Shown here: positions 1-35,745 of the stretch, piece by piece
How the letters are laid out: every line of letters starts with the position of its first letter
Position numbering within the stretch: the stretch's first letter is position 1
Assembly (NCBI RefSeq): GCF_036323735.1
Contig: NC_086034.1
Location: 34,094,439-34,158,438, forward strand
From: Rattus norvegicus
Taxonomy: Eukaryota > Chordata > Mammalia > Rodentia > Muridae
Direction: 5' to 3'
Length of the DNA stretch: 64,000 nt
Notes under the pieces: generated by a model
What the model was told of the DNA's origin: nothing
Database searches by the model: none
The model's input: only the letters and a program-made list of their open reading frames with translations
Made by a program: the position numbers and the translations under genes

Positions 1-24
1 GAGCATGCTGATAGTAAAAATGGT

Positions 25-460
25 TTAGATCAGGGCTGCCCTCCACAGCCATGGAAGAAGTAGGAATCGAGGCTCTGGCAGGTCAGAAGGCTGTCAGAGG
101 ACTCTGAAGATAGAGCATCCCATTAGCAAGAGGCCAGTTGGTATGGTGATGGAGATGAAAATCCGAGCTTCACTGTAACACAGTGGTCAGTCTTCTCAGC
201 CTCAACAGACAGCGGCAGAGGAGCTGGTTAGGACATTATGACCTATGTGAGAACGAAAGTGGCTACAACTAAAGCAGAAGAAATGATAAGAAACAACTCA
301 ATAGACTTTTGAAGGCAGAGCTGAGAGCATATGGTGCTGAAAAAGCAGTCAGTGGTGACTACCAGGAGTTTTGGAACAAATGAAGGATAAAGTTGTTTAC
401 AGGAATAAGGATATTACCAGAATGCTCAACAGTAAGGTGAGAAAGAAGGTGAATCAATGA
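25..460 (+). pseudogene. Decayed coding-like stretch, possible processed pseudogene
   Basis: From 276 an open frame reads LNRLLKAELRAYGAEK and on to DYQEFWNK, stopping at 381. One frame over, from 383, reading continues KDKVVYRNKDITRMLNSKVR to a stop at 458-460. A single missing base would join them. Upstream, another frame reads ENPSFTVTQWSVFSAS before a TAG at 235. The composition looks like a real but broken protein. I do not recognise the parent gene, and no poly-A tail or target repeat is clear. Confidence 0.4.
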
Positions 461-808
461 GAATAAGCAAAAATATAAAATGTATGTACTATATCACCCT
501 TTTACATAATATAGCCATCTAAAATTATGACAATATTAGGAAAACTGTGAGTGAGTCAGATGTGAAACTTTTAAAAAGAACATGGGTGTGCAGATGACCC
601 TACTACAGTACAGACACAGGTAATGCAGAGTCTAAAAGGAAATCATGATTGCTAGAGCATGGAGGGTCTGCTGTCAAAAGGAAAGCATTATCACACTATC
701 TAGATACAGTTTAAGGAGAAAGACACCACAAAAGATGGCTGGAGAGGTTAGGGACAAGCCAAGTTCCAGAGAAAAGTGAGCAAGGATTATCTTTAGAAGT
801 CTGGCATA

Positions 809-1058
809 TATATGTAGCAGTGAATAGCTTTGTTGGGGCACCAGTGGAAGGGGAAGCTGTTGGTCCTGCCAAAGTTGGAACTCCCAGTGTAGGGGACTGT
901 TGGGGGGGGCAGTAATGGTGGGTGGATGGGGAGGGGAACACCCATATAGAAGGGGAGGGAGAGGGGGTAGGGGGCTGATGGACTGGAAACCAGGAAAAGG
1001 AATAACATTTGAAATGTAAATAAGAAATACCCAATTTAATAAAAATGGAGAAAAAAAA
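809..1058 (+). mobile_element. L1 3'UTR fragment, strongly 5'-truncated
   Basis: Matches the rodent L1 3' end (GGAATAACATTTGAAATG, GAAATACCCAATTTAATAAA) with a short A-tail. Flanked by a 14-bp direct repeat with one mismatch: AGAAGTCTGGCATA (795-808) and AGAAGTTTGGCATA (1059-1072). Antisense to Nek1. Confidence 0.9.
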
Positions 1059-1109
1059 AGAAGTTTGGCATACAAGAAACACTGTGGTTGAAGACCTTAG
1101 GAACTCCCA

Positions 1110-1270
1110 AAGACCTGGCAGGCAGTAGTGCACATGTGCCTTTAACTCCAGCACTTTAGGCCAAGGCAGGCAGATCTCTGTGCATTCAAGGCCAGAACAG
1201 TCTACAGAGTGAGTTCTAAGACAACCACTGTTATAGAGAAATTATTTTTTAAAACAAAGCAAAACAGCAA
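1110..1270 (+). repeat. B1 SINE
   Basis: 7SL-derived B1: GCCTTTAACTCCAGCACTTT, GGCAGGCAGATCTCTG, CAGAGTGAGTTC, followed by an A-rich tail. Confidence 0.85.
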
Positions 1271-2726
1271 AGAAAGATCTACCCATAATATTTAGGTGTG
1301 AAGATTAGGGTATGATCAGAGTTTTAGAGGATTTAAAGATCAAGAAATAGGGAGGTCCTATATAGGAAAATTCCTAGCTTTCTTTTGATGACCAAAGAGA
1401 GAAAAGGATGCTATGGCACTGGTCCACAGTGAATAAATGAAAATGATGAAGCAGCATGTCAGTTCCATTGCTCCTGTATACAGCCCTGTTTCCACTACTG
1501 TGGCTGGGCAAGCTAATAATTTTCCTTTGCTCAGCACATTAGCAGATGATGGAGGAGACACTACAGAAGGAAAGAGTGTCTCTTCTGCTCAGTGCTTCTT
1601 GTCTGTTACTGCAGCATGTGGGAACACACTGTGTCACTCACTCCTGCAGGGACCTTGCAAAAGTAGTGCTTAAATCCTGTCAGTTTCCAGCTGCACTTTG
1701 GCGGTAGCACAAAGAGCGTCCTCCAGATTTCTGCTGGTATCCGATCAGCTTTGCAGAAAGCTCAGCAGCACTAGGCATATTCCACCTGCCTTCTAGTCCG
1801 CCTCTCAGAGTACGCCAGCTACCTAGGCTTCTCAGTACACTTTACTAACATCTAGACAGCTTCCCGGGGGCCTCAGTTCTGCAGCAGACAGTATGCCAGG
1901 GCCCGACTGTGGCTCTGCAGTGGATGTCACCACAACTAGGCTTACAGCCATGCCCCATCCAAATAAGGTCTGAAGTGACTTCAAGAGTGGGGCTGGAGAG
2001 TCTTTAACTTTGAGTACTCTCTTAGTACTGGGAGTAGCAGTTGGTTCCTTTATCTTTCATTCCCGCATTATATTCTTCCTGACACATTGAATGGCTAATT
2101 CCTAAAACTAGCTAATAATGATCTACATGAAAATTTCCATATTCAAATTGTATGTGGCTTCTTTCTCCTGACTCCATGCTGATTTATATACAGAACTCGA
2201 AGGACTGTTTTTTAGTAATCATTTTAAACTACGTAAGGGTAACTTAATTAAAAACAAAAAAACACCAATGTCCTGCAACTATTACCGTGATCCCAGGCAT
2301 GCTACTCAGTGCTTTAGCCCCTAATTTTTTAATCTGAGATGGGAGACTGTCACATATAAGATCATGTTCTCACATAGCTCTCAGATTTTGATTTATTTGA
2401 CTGTGAATTCTGAAATACACAAATGTCCTAGTGTTTTACAACACTGCCACAGGTACTTCTCTATGCAAACAATCAAATGTTCACAAAGGATCTCATTTAT
2501 AACGCGCTCTTTTTTATTACCCCACTTGTCAACTCAGTGTATCTACCTAAGGGATGTCCACTGCTTCCTTCTGGAAGGCCTCTAAGCAGAGCGGATGGAG
2601 GAAGCACAAGAACTCTCCTTAGTACGGAAATAAACCGCTCTGGGTACCAAGAGAACTAACGGAGCTGTTATCAAATAAATGGGTTGTGCTGAACTGAGCA
2701 TCAAGCAGTTTGTGAAAGGATCTTAC

Positions 2727-27881
<25,155 letters not shown>

Positions 27882-28138
27882 GGTTCTTTATTAAGGCATT
27901 TTTATACATATGCTACACACAAAGAAAGAGTTGACAGAGATTAAGCGAGTTTTAACAAGAAGATATCTAGGATCTTGACTGAAAGTCAAATAACTTAGAA
28001 CAAAACAAAAAGAAATTATTTCAGCTTTATTATAATGCTTTGAAACATCCAATACTAACAGTACAGACACATAAAGGCAATCTTTTGCCTACATGAATCA
28101 CTAGCATTATTGAGTTTGTTTAATAAAAAGAATACAGG

Positions 28139-28344
28139 TTGGGGCTGGAGAGATGGCTCAGTGGTTAAGAGCACTGACTGTTCTTCCAGAGGTTCTGAGT
28201 TCAATTCCCAGCAACCACATGGTGGTTCTCAACCATCTGTAGTGGGATCCAATGCCCTCTCCCTGTGTGTCTGAAGATAGCTACAGTGTACTCATATGCA
28301 TAAAATAAATAAATCTTAAAAAAGAAATGTTTATTTAAAAAACT
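28139..28344 (+). repeat. B2 SINE
   Basis: Canonical B2 flanked by the short direct repeat GAATACAGG (28130-28138 and 28345-28353). Confidence 0.93.
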
Positions 28345-29024
28345 GAATACAGGCTAAATAAGACACAATTTTTTAAAGTTGTTTCAATAACAATTTCAGG
28401 TAAATTTTCTGTACTTATGTTTTAATGTTATTTATTGAAAGGATTTTCTTAGGATGAAAACTAAAATCAAAGAAATATTAAAGCTTTCAAACATTTTACT
28501 CAAGCATCTTGCAGAAATATCTATCTTTGGAACACAGTACAAGAATGGAGTCCTGTGAGAATTCTGAGAGATTATGAGAAAACTCCAGAAAACAAGACAA
28601 GAGTCCTGTGATGTCAGTTTCTTCAAAACACAGAATTGTTCTTGGAATGTGTTTGTGTGCTCCTCCAGGAGCATCAGATAGGGGGGATTTTTCTTCAGCT
28701 GTTGATGTTCATGTGCCTCTATAGAAAAGCATGCCTTTACCATGTGTGGCTTGACCTTGTGATTGTACACTTTACTCATGTTACTCTGAACCCTCAAAGT
28801 ATACATTATCTGAGGCTCTGAATAAAGTTGGCTATTGTATGAGACTTCAGTCTGCTTCGTTTTTAGCCTTTGCTCTCCCAGGTTCATGCTGCCAACTAGA
28901 CTGGTAAACAGTTACCACTGTAACCAATACTGTATAAAATGCCGATTCTTAGATATTCTTATCAACAGTGTGTATTCTTTATAAAAATATCAGAGGAGCA
29001 ACAGAGGTTAAAAAGTTAAAGATC

Positions 29025-29222
29025 AGGGCCAGCAAGATGGCTGGCTCACTAGGTTAAAAGCACTTTCTAGGCAAGTTTGGAGACCAGAGTTTGATCCTTG
29101 GAAGAAGGAAAACTCCACAAGTTGTCTGACCTCCACACTTGAGCATGGCATACATGCCTGCACCCAAAAACACACTATGTACATATGCACACAATTATGA
29201 TAAACTCTATTTTTTAAAAAGA
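29025..29222 (+). repeat. B3-type SINE
   Basis: GGGCCAGCAAGATGGCTGGC, CACAAGTTGTCTGACCTCCA, ending in an A-rich tail. Confidence 0.7.
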
Positions 29223-29227
29223 GCAGT

Positions 29228-29790
29228 AGAACCTTGGAGCTTCTGGTGGTTTAAGTGAGAATGTTCCCAAAGAACTCTTTAGAAGGATAGAAGGTGTGAC
29301 CTTGTTGATGGTATGGCTTAGTTTGAAGAGGTGTGTCACTGGGAGTGGGCTTTGAGATTTCAAAAGCCCATAGCAAACCGAGTGCCCCACACCATCCTCT
29401 CAAAGGCCTGCCAATGGGGAATCAGGATGCAAAAGTGTCAGCTACTACTCTGGTATCATGCTGTCTTCACACCTGCTGCAATGCTCCCGCTATAATGACT
29501 AGCCCTTTGAAACCATAAGTAAGCCCCCACCTAAAAGCTTTCTTTATAAGAGTTGTCTTGTTTTGGATTGTGTGTGGGAGGGTGGGTAAAGTGGGGGTGG
29601 ATGGAGAGGGGAACACCCTTATAGAAGGGAAGGGGGAGGGGTTAGAGGGCTGATGGACAGGAAACTGGGAAAGGGAATAACATTTGAAATGTAAATAAGA
29701 AATACCCAATTTTTTTTTTTTTTAAATAAGGGGGAAAAAAGTTGTTTTAGTCATGGTGTCTCTTCACAGCAATAGAGCACTAAGACAGAG
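29228..29790 (-). repeat. Rodent interspersed repeat split by an L1 insertion
   Basis: GAAGAGGTGTGTCACTGGGA, TGGGCTTTGAGATTTCAAAA, GTAAGCCCCCACCTAAAAGC are followed, after the L1 insert, by TCATGGTGTCTCTTCACAGC. This order is that of one common rodent repeat; family name not certain. Confidence 0.7.
29561..29739 (+). mobile_element. L1 3' end nested in the rodent repeat
   Basis: L1 3'UTR text (GGAGAGGGGAACACCCTTAT, GGAATAACATTTGAAATG) sits between AGTTGTCTTG (29551-29560) and AGTTGTTTTA (29740-29749), an approximate target duplication. Confidence 0.88.
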
Positions 29791-29830
29791 CCTAAATCCT
29801 GGTTCTTTTACTTGTCACATGCCTTTACAC

Positions 29831-30025
29831 CAGTGTTTATCAACCTGTGGATCAAGACCCCTTTCCAATTGGTTGCATATCAGATATTTACATTATGATT
29901 CATAATAGTAGCAAAATTGGAGTAATGAAGTAGCAATAAAAATACTTTTATGGTTGGGGTCACCACAACATAAGACACTGTATTATAGGGTCGCGGCATT
30001 AGGGAGGTTAAGAACTTGCACTATT
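29831..30025. mobile_element. Non-autonomous hAT/Charlie-type element (URR1-like)
   Basis: Begins CAGTGTTTATCAACCTGTGG and ends GGAGGTTAAGAACTTGCACT, imperfect inverted ends of the Charlie kind. The interior carries GGTTGGGGTCACCACAACAT, known from rodent copies. No transposase. Confidence 0.7.
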
Positions 30026-30339
30026 GAAGTCTGTGTCTGCAGTTCACCTGACAATATAGATAAAGAATGTACCTAACCCTGTGAGGAGAAACTGAAGCAA
30101 TGTACTAACTACCCGAGGAATGTGGCATGTTCTTGTTCTTGCTGATGTTTGATGAGACAAATAGTGTTGCCTTTCAATTTTTTTTCTTATTGATAAATCT
30201 GAAAATTTCTTCCACATTTATTGAACATTTGTATTTTCTCCATGAGCTTTTCCCATTTCTACTTGCACAGCCTTTTTTATTAGTTTGGAAAACCTCATTA
30301 TTTAATGAGATCCTTATCTGTCATAAAGATAAAAACTTT

Positions 30340-30450
30340 ATTTTTGAGGCGGGTTATTAATGTCATACCTTCCTCACACTAACTGTCCTCCCCCCTAATT
30401 CTAAAACACTGGGATTACAAGTGTGCATGTACCACCATGCCCATCTTAAT
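30340..30450 (-). repeat. B1-like fragment
   Basis: ACACTGGGATTACAAGTGTG, CATGTACCACCATGCCCATC reads as a reverse B1 part. Confidence 0.6.
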
Positions 30451-30504
30451 ATCAACTGATATGATTGCCATACTTCTTCAAAGATTACCAACCAAGATAA
30501 AGCT

Positions 30505-30840
30505 GTTACTGACTTGGCTAATCTTGGTTGTCAACTGATTACATCAACTGAAAAATCCAAGCAGCTAGGCACACCTGTGAGGGATTTTTCTTGATTTGAG
30601 CATTTGAAGTGGGAAGACCCACTCCAAATCTGGATTATTTTAAGATAGGAAGACCCATGCTAAATCTGGGCCACACCTCCTAGTGACGGTCCACAGAAAC
30701 AGAAGATGGCTATTTGCCTGCTTGCTTTCTCTCTTTCTCATGAGCTCATCTACTCCTTCACTGCCTTTAGAACATACTTTTCAGGACGGGAGAGCAGCCT
30801 TCTGAACAGAACTACTACTAGATTCTTCACCTTTCCATCT
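30505..30840. repeat. Rodent interspersed repeat (family uncertain)
   Basis: GGCTAATCTTGGTTGTCAAC, AGGCACACCTGTGAGGGATT, GGGCCACACCTCCTAGTGAC: a recurrent rodent repeat text, with no coding capacity. Confidence 0.6.
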
Positions 30841-30951
30841 GGTGATAGCAATTTCACTTTTAAAAAGACTCAATTTTCTTAAATTACAGAATTCTTAATA
30901 TAGTCCTGAAAACTGACATCCAGCCTGTAGTAAAATTAGTAATTAGTGCTT

Positions 30952-31233
30952 ATGAAATTTCATGACAAAGAATGTTTAAAAAACATTATAACCAGATCCC
31001 ATTTCTATATCGAGAATGATGTTAGCAACCTTACGAGAAAGAGGAATTATCATAAAGCTTCAGCCATCAACAGTGAGGCAGAGGAGAAAATATGGTCTAC
31101 ATTGAATCAACCAGCAGAGTGTAATGGCTATCTGGAAACCGGCCAAAATTTAATGTTATCTCCAGAACATGGAAGCTTAATGTATCATATTACTGAGCTA
31201 CTTAGAGAGCAAATCATGATAAACTCATCTTAA
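30952..31233 (+). other. Unassigned 94-codon open frame
   Basis: From ATG at 30952 to a stop at 31231-31233, reading MKFHDKECLKNIITRSHFYI and ending GSLMYHITELLREQIMINSS. Composition is protein-like (acidic and basic residues mixed, amphipathic end). No family recognised, no clear splice sites. It lies antisense in the Nek1 5'UTR intron. It may be a pseudogene fragment or chance. Confidence 0.25.
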
Positions 31234-31721
31234 AGACTCAACTCCATAAAGAAAATCACATTAAATGATAACTATTTAACTACATAATGAGGTTATTTCA
31301 CAATTGTCATTGTTTTGGGATTTTTTTGGCAAGAGAGGAAAAAACAAAATTTGTCAGTTTGGCTCTTCATCCAAATGTAATTGCCAGTTCTGTACTAGGG
31401 ACTATACCGACAAGGCGGAAGCTATTAGTGCCTAGTATTTCATTCTACTGCCATCCACACACTAGGCTCTGGGGCTCTAATTCAATAAAGCCAAATCTAC
31501 TGTCCTAGGTAAGAAAAAAGATGAAGAAAGATAATTCTAATTAAGCAATTGATAATTATCATTATCAAATAATGAGTTTTAAAACACACGACAAGCTCTC
31601 CTTTTCCGCAGTCAATCCTCTCTTATCACAAGGAAAACATGAGCTACCAACTTCATACTTGTAGGACTTTATAAGTAAATTGTTATACTAGAAAACTACT
31701 TCAAATGAAATAAAATAAAAG

Positions 31722-31820
31722 ATACCTCCTGCATCAGCTGGCTTTTTTATATAACCCAAGGCCTCCTGCCTAAGGATGACATCACTCACAGAAGTCTGAG
31801 CTCTCTCTTGAACCAATCAG
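31722..31820 (-). promoter_or_regulatory. Candidate alternative Nek1 promoter with TATA, CRE-like and Y-box motifs
   Basis: Read on the minus strand: CTGATTGGTT (classical inverted CCAAT or Y-box, 31820-31811), TGATGTCA (CRE with one mismatch, 31784-31777), then TATATAAA (31753-31746) matching TATAWAAR exactly. Order and spacing fit a core promoter with a start near 31720-31725, upstream of the Nek1 coding acceptor at 27912. An unrecognised LTR could give the same layout; I saw no LTR ends. Confidence 0.4.
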
Positions 31821-32243
31821 TAATCAAACTGCTCACAGACATTCCCAGGACAGCCTGATGCAGGCAGTCTCTCAACTGGAAAACCCATTTCTAAGATAAA
31901 TCTAGACTTGTATTAAGTTAGCAACTAACAAACACTCTATTTGGTGTCAAAAGGAAAACATGTATATATTCATAGCTACATTTATTTATGTACATATCTA
32001 TTTACGCACAAACCCACAAGTATATAATACCTCGATAAGGACACAAACTAGTAATATGGCTTCCAAAGAAGGGAGATGAAGAGTTGAGAAGTCTTCAGTC
32101 TTTTGTATTAGAGTTGAGTCAAAACAAAAGTAAATGGTAATCAGCCATACTGATTATATATTGATTGTATACTGGTATAAGAATACAGAGCAATTTCTCC
32201 TATTTAAATTAAAAAAAAAAACTAGTTTATGTGGAGAGAGACT

Positions 32244-32252
32244 GCACACACA

Positions 32253-32293
<41 letters not shown>
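32244..32293. repeat. (CA)n-CGTG-(TG)n palindromic microsatellite
   Basis: CACACACACACGTGTGTGTG: a CA run turns into a TG run around CACGTG, giving a self-complementary core. Confidence 0.95.
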
Positions 32294-32295
<2 letters not shown>

Positions 32296-32425
32296 ACTAA
32301 GAAGACTTGTGGGCATTTGTTTTTTTTTCTTCCACTATGTAAGTAGGTCAAGGGGACCGAACTAAGGTCATCAGGCATCAGGCTTGGTGGCAAGTGCCTT
32401 TATCTGTTGGTCCATCTTGTTGGCC
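32294..32425 (-). repeat. B3-type SINE, tail at the TG repeat
   Basis: GGGGACCGAACTAAGGTCAT, GGCTTGGTGGCAAGTGCCTT, CCATCTTGTTGGCCCT is a reverse B3 head. Confidence 0.7.
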
Positions 32426-33577
32426 CTACTTAAATATTGAACAGGATGGGGTATAGGTTGGAGGCAGAAGCATCTGCCTACTATGCACCAGTCCCGTGGG
32501 TTAATCTCTAGTACTGGGAAAAATAACATACTTGAACGATTTCTCATTTCCAAACATTTCACCTTAACATTTAAATTTGTGTTACAATATCTTGCTTCTT
32601 TTTAAGTATATCAATTATGCTCTAGAAAAAAATATTCCTCAACTCTAGTCAAATTAGATAGGTTCCTTTATATTTTTGTAAGAACTGTTTCAAATAAGTA
32701 ATGTTTGATACAATATTATGAACCACATATTAAAATTTTCATAGTATAGGAATTTAAAACTGCATCTCCATCGGTCAAGAAAACACACAATGACAGACAT
32801 TAAGCACTGGCTGTTTCAGATATTTGATGGACACGCTATTTATTCCAAAGGTAAACATTAGGAATAGGTGACAACAGATGCCAAGAAGTTGTCTGGTACT
32901 GTCTGCAGACAAAAATCTACAGACATGGTTCTTCCAAATCAATAGAGACAGCCTGAGTTGTAGAAAGGGGTCAATGTGCTTTCTCAGGAAGGAAAATTCT
33001 CTATCTTTTCATTATGAGGAAACATTAGAAAACAAAATAGAGAATTGCTAATAGTTTTTAAGTGTGTTTTCTTCTTAGTAAATATATTCAGACAACACCC
33101 AAGGAGTTTATAGGAGAAATAAGCAACAAGCAAAGAGACATTTTCTATGTGCGAAAGCTATCATGTCCACGATTTAGACAAGAAAGCAGACTAGGAGTGT
33201 AAAACCTACTTGGACTACAGTGCCAATGGATTAGTAACACGACCTCAAAAGAACTGTGGTTAAGTTTCACAGCCTTTATCAGATTTCTAACAGACTTCTT
33301 TTAATGTGTAAAAACCAGTTTTGCCACAAAATCAGTTACTCAGGTTTCAACAGAACAAGAGGCAATTTTAAATGTAGACCTCTAGATCCTAGAATCTAGA
33401 AACAAGGAACTACTTTTTCTGTCTGGCTGCTACCCATCATCCCTACTTACTACAGCATAAACAAAGCCCATCATTAAAGCTTAGAGCTTTTAAGCCTTCA
33501 CAAACATTTCCGATGTGATTTATGTAGGCAATAATATTTCTCCTTCTATGGAGTTCATACAGGAAAGAATAAAAAAA

Positions 33578-33660
33578 TGGGTGGGGTATATAACTCAGTG
33601 GCAGATCACCTACCTAGCAAAACTGAGGTCCTGTAATCCAATCCCCAGAACCCCTTCCCA
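33578..33660 (+). repeat. tRNA-Ala-like SINE head (B4/ID type)
   Basis: GGGTGGGGTATATAACTCAG, TGGCAGATCACCTACCTAGC: an A-box/B-box head, diverged. Confidence 0.6.
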
Positions 33661-34060
33661 AAGGGAAGAAACTATAAACTATTAATAAAACTTTTAATAC
33701 TTTGCACACGGGAATTCTGTCAAACCATGGAAAGAGAAGCGATACATTAGGTTTTAGGGTAATCAGCTAACTGCTTTTTTTTTCTCATTAAATATACAGT
33801 TAAGATCTAATCTATTTAAATGAACATCACCTACTTAGATTAGCTTATCTATTAAGAGTGCGTTATCCTTTTAGGTTACCAAAGAATTGCTTTGAGCCAA
33901 ACACAGGTCCTCCCAGTTAACAATTTAAGGAGAGAAAGGTGCTTTAAGTGCAAACACTTAAGGCGAGTATTCAATCATTCTACTTAAGATCTATACAGGT
34001 CTCCTCACTCCCGGTGAATTCACCGTTCTGCTTGTCACTACTTCCCCACGTGCAACTCAC

Positions 34061-34600
34061 CTCAATGACACGGGACCTGAATCAGAACAACAGTGACGAC
34101 CATAAGCACCAGTCTAAATGCGGCAGGGTCTTCCTATAGGACTTAAGGCAGAGGCACCACGGTGCATTTTGAAAATGACATGCTGTAAGAGAAAGCCAAG
34201 TCTACCCAGCAGCCCAGACTGCGACTCCTACACCTGACACTGGTCTCTAGCTGACGCGTCAGGCTTGGTCACCGTCGGGTCAGGCACAGTGCTCTGGGAC
34301 CGGCCCTGGCTACGCGGACGAAACAAACACAGCGGTTCCTGACCCCTTGGAAACGGCGGCTGCACAGGGTGAGTTCCTGGGTACCGCCCCCAACTTCACA
34401 GGTCGAGGTGGCTTGGACCGGCGCGGACCCGCAGCGTGTGGGACTGGAAGGCTACCTTCCGCCCAAGTCCTTCCGCCTCGCCACAGTGACTATGGTGCGG
34501 AGAACTGCACAGGCTCAAGGTAAGGACACCGCACGTTGCCGCCCTGAAACCATAGCGGTACAGCTGAGGAAAGGGGAACGGCCCGCGCGTCACTGTCGCT
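34061..34600 (-). other. Nek1: Probable Nek1 first (non-coding) exon and transcription start zone
   Basis: This is the only CpG-rich stretch upstream of the Nek1 coding exons. On the minus strand a consensus splice donor, GAG|GTGAGTTG, occurs with the exon edge at 34061, and a perfect CRE lies just upstream at 34607-34614. I infer that transcription starts in the island and that a 5'UTR exon ends at this or a nearby donor, joining the acceptor at 27912. Exact start and exon edges cannot be fixed from sequence alone. Confidence 0.4.
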
Positions 34601-34800
34601 GGCGTGTGACGTCAGCGCGCAAGAGTCAACTTGTAGCTGTGCTGCAGGGGAGGAGCCAGGAAGCGTGGTGGGCGGGGCCAGGCAAGCCTACCCGCGGTAG
34701 ATGCAAGGGCCGGGCGGGACTAGCGGGGCGGGCTTCTGGGAAAGGCGGGGTTACGGACTAGGAAAGCGAATGGGGCCGGGCCAACAGCAAGCAGCTGAGC
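34180..34800. promoter_or_regulatory. Nek1: CpG island, Nek1 promoter region
   Basis: CpG-dense, TATA-less sequence in an otherwise AT-rich neighbourhood, with GC boxes of the GGGCGGGG type near 34670 and 34735. It is the expected housekeeping-type promoter for Nek1 on the minus strand. Plus-strand splice donors inside it (34369, 34520) suggest it may also fire in the other direction. Confidence 0.8.
34607..34614. promoter_or_regulatory. Perfect cAMP-response element in the Nek1 island
   Basis: The palindrome TGACGTCA, the consensus site for CREB/CREM/ATF factors, lies in CpG context (flanks GTG and GCGCGC). Sites of this kind near starts are typically functional, but occupancy cannot be seen here. 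Confidence 0.65.
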
Positions 34801-35397
34801 TGGCGGGGAGCGTGGAGGACCAGAGGCGGGCCTAGAGGAGAAAGAAGGCGAGGAAGAAAAGGGTGGATAGGTGCAAGCTAGAAAGGGCGGAATGGGGGCT
34901 AGGCGGAATCGGGGCTAGGCGCAGTAAGCCGGGGAGGCGTAAGGCAAAATCGGGGAGGGACTAAGGGAGTGGGGCAGGGCATCGGTAAAGGGTGGGGCCA
35001 TCTGAGAGTGTTTCAGCCAAAGCTGCTAGGCAGTCGGGAGACTAGAGGGGGTGACTGAACAAGTGCATAGGTGCAAGCACGGAGGACTCGAGGCGGGGCT
35101 GGTGGAGACGGGAGGAACTCCAGGGGTTAAACACTCCAAGTACCACGAGGAGAGCTTGCGTTACTGAAGGAGGGTGTGAGAGAGGGGTGTTAGTAGAAAA
35201 ATGTAAAAGAATTAGGCTGAGTGAAGGCGGGAAATTCGCTCGGGAATAGGATTCAGACTGAAGAAAGCATATTAATTTTCCCACGCGGTACACAGATAAG
35301 GTATTTTTAATTTGAGTGCTCATTACTTAACTGAGGATGCCAAATATTTACAAGTAGTTTTTGTTTAAATGCAAAGCCTTTTAAAAAGTTATTTTGA

Positions 35398-35535
35398 GGG
35401 ACTGGAGAAACAGCTGTTAAGACAGAGGATCAGGGATTGAGTCCCAGAACCCTGGTCTGGTTAGCTCACAATAAACCTCTGGCTTCTGCAAGCACTGGCA
35501 CAGTGCTTTGTGCAATAAAACGAAGCAGTTTTATC
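35398..35535 (+). repeat. Diverged SINE (B2/B4-like)
   Basis: GGGACTGGAGAAACAGCTGT, GGGATTGAGTCCCAGAACCC and a TGCAATAAAACG end. Confidence 0.55.
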
Positions 35536-35560
35536 TTTAATTTTTAAAATACAAAGTTAC

Positions 35561-35735
35561 AGGGCTGGAGAGATGGCTCGGTGGTTAAGAGTACTGACCA
35601 GAGGTCCAAGTCCCAACAACCACAAGGTGGCTCACAACCATCCGTAATGGGATCTGGCGTCCTCTTCTGGTGTATCTGAAGACAGCTACAGTGTACTTAT
35701 ATAGAATAAATACATAAGTCTTTTTTTAAAAGGGG
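35561..35735 (+). repeat. B2 SINE (first of a direct pair)
   Basis: GGGCTGGAGAGATGGCTCGG, CAACAACCACAAGGTGGCTC, A/T tail; lacks about 16 nt near the B box region relative to neighbours. Confidence 0.93.
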
Positions 35736-35745
35736 GAGGGAGGGA

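Larger units (their letters stand above)
1..2726 (-). other. Nek1 intron after coding exon 10 (partial)
   Basis: Contains the decayed coding-like stretch, an L1 tail (809-1058) and a B1 (1110-1270). The remaining 1270-2726 is apparently unique, with no exon or RNA gene I can support. Confidence 0.7.
27913..34060 (-). other. Nek1 5'UTR intron
   Basis: Separates the CpG promoter from the first coding exon. It holds B2 (28139-28344), B3 (29025-29222), a rodent repeat split by an L1 tail (29228-29790), a hAT/Charlie-type element (29831-30025), another rodent repeat (30505-30840), a CA/TG palindromic microsatellite with B3 (32244-32425) and a SINE head (33578-33660). The possible internal promoter near 31.75 kb and a 94-codon frame ending at 31233 are also here. 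32.5-33.5 kb looks unique. Confidence 0.65.

Noticed and set aside
28432..28887. Minus-strand 151-codon open frame in the Nek1 5'UTR intron
   Set aside because: No recognisable domain, composition or splice sites; length is within chance for AT-poor stretches of this window.
34369..34761. 130-codon plus-strand frame in the Nek1 CpG island
   Set aside because: Same GC effect; it crosses the CRE and GC boxes and resembles no protein.
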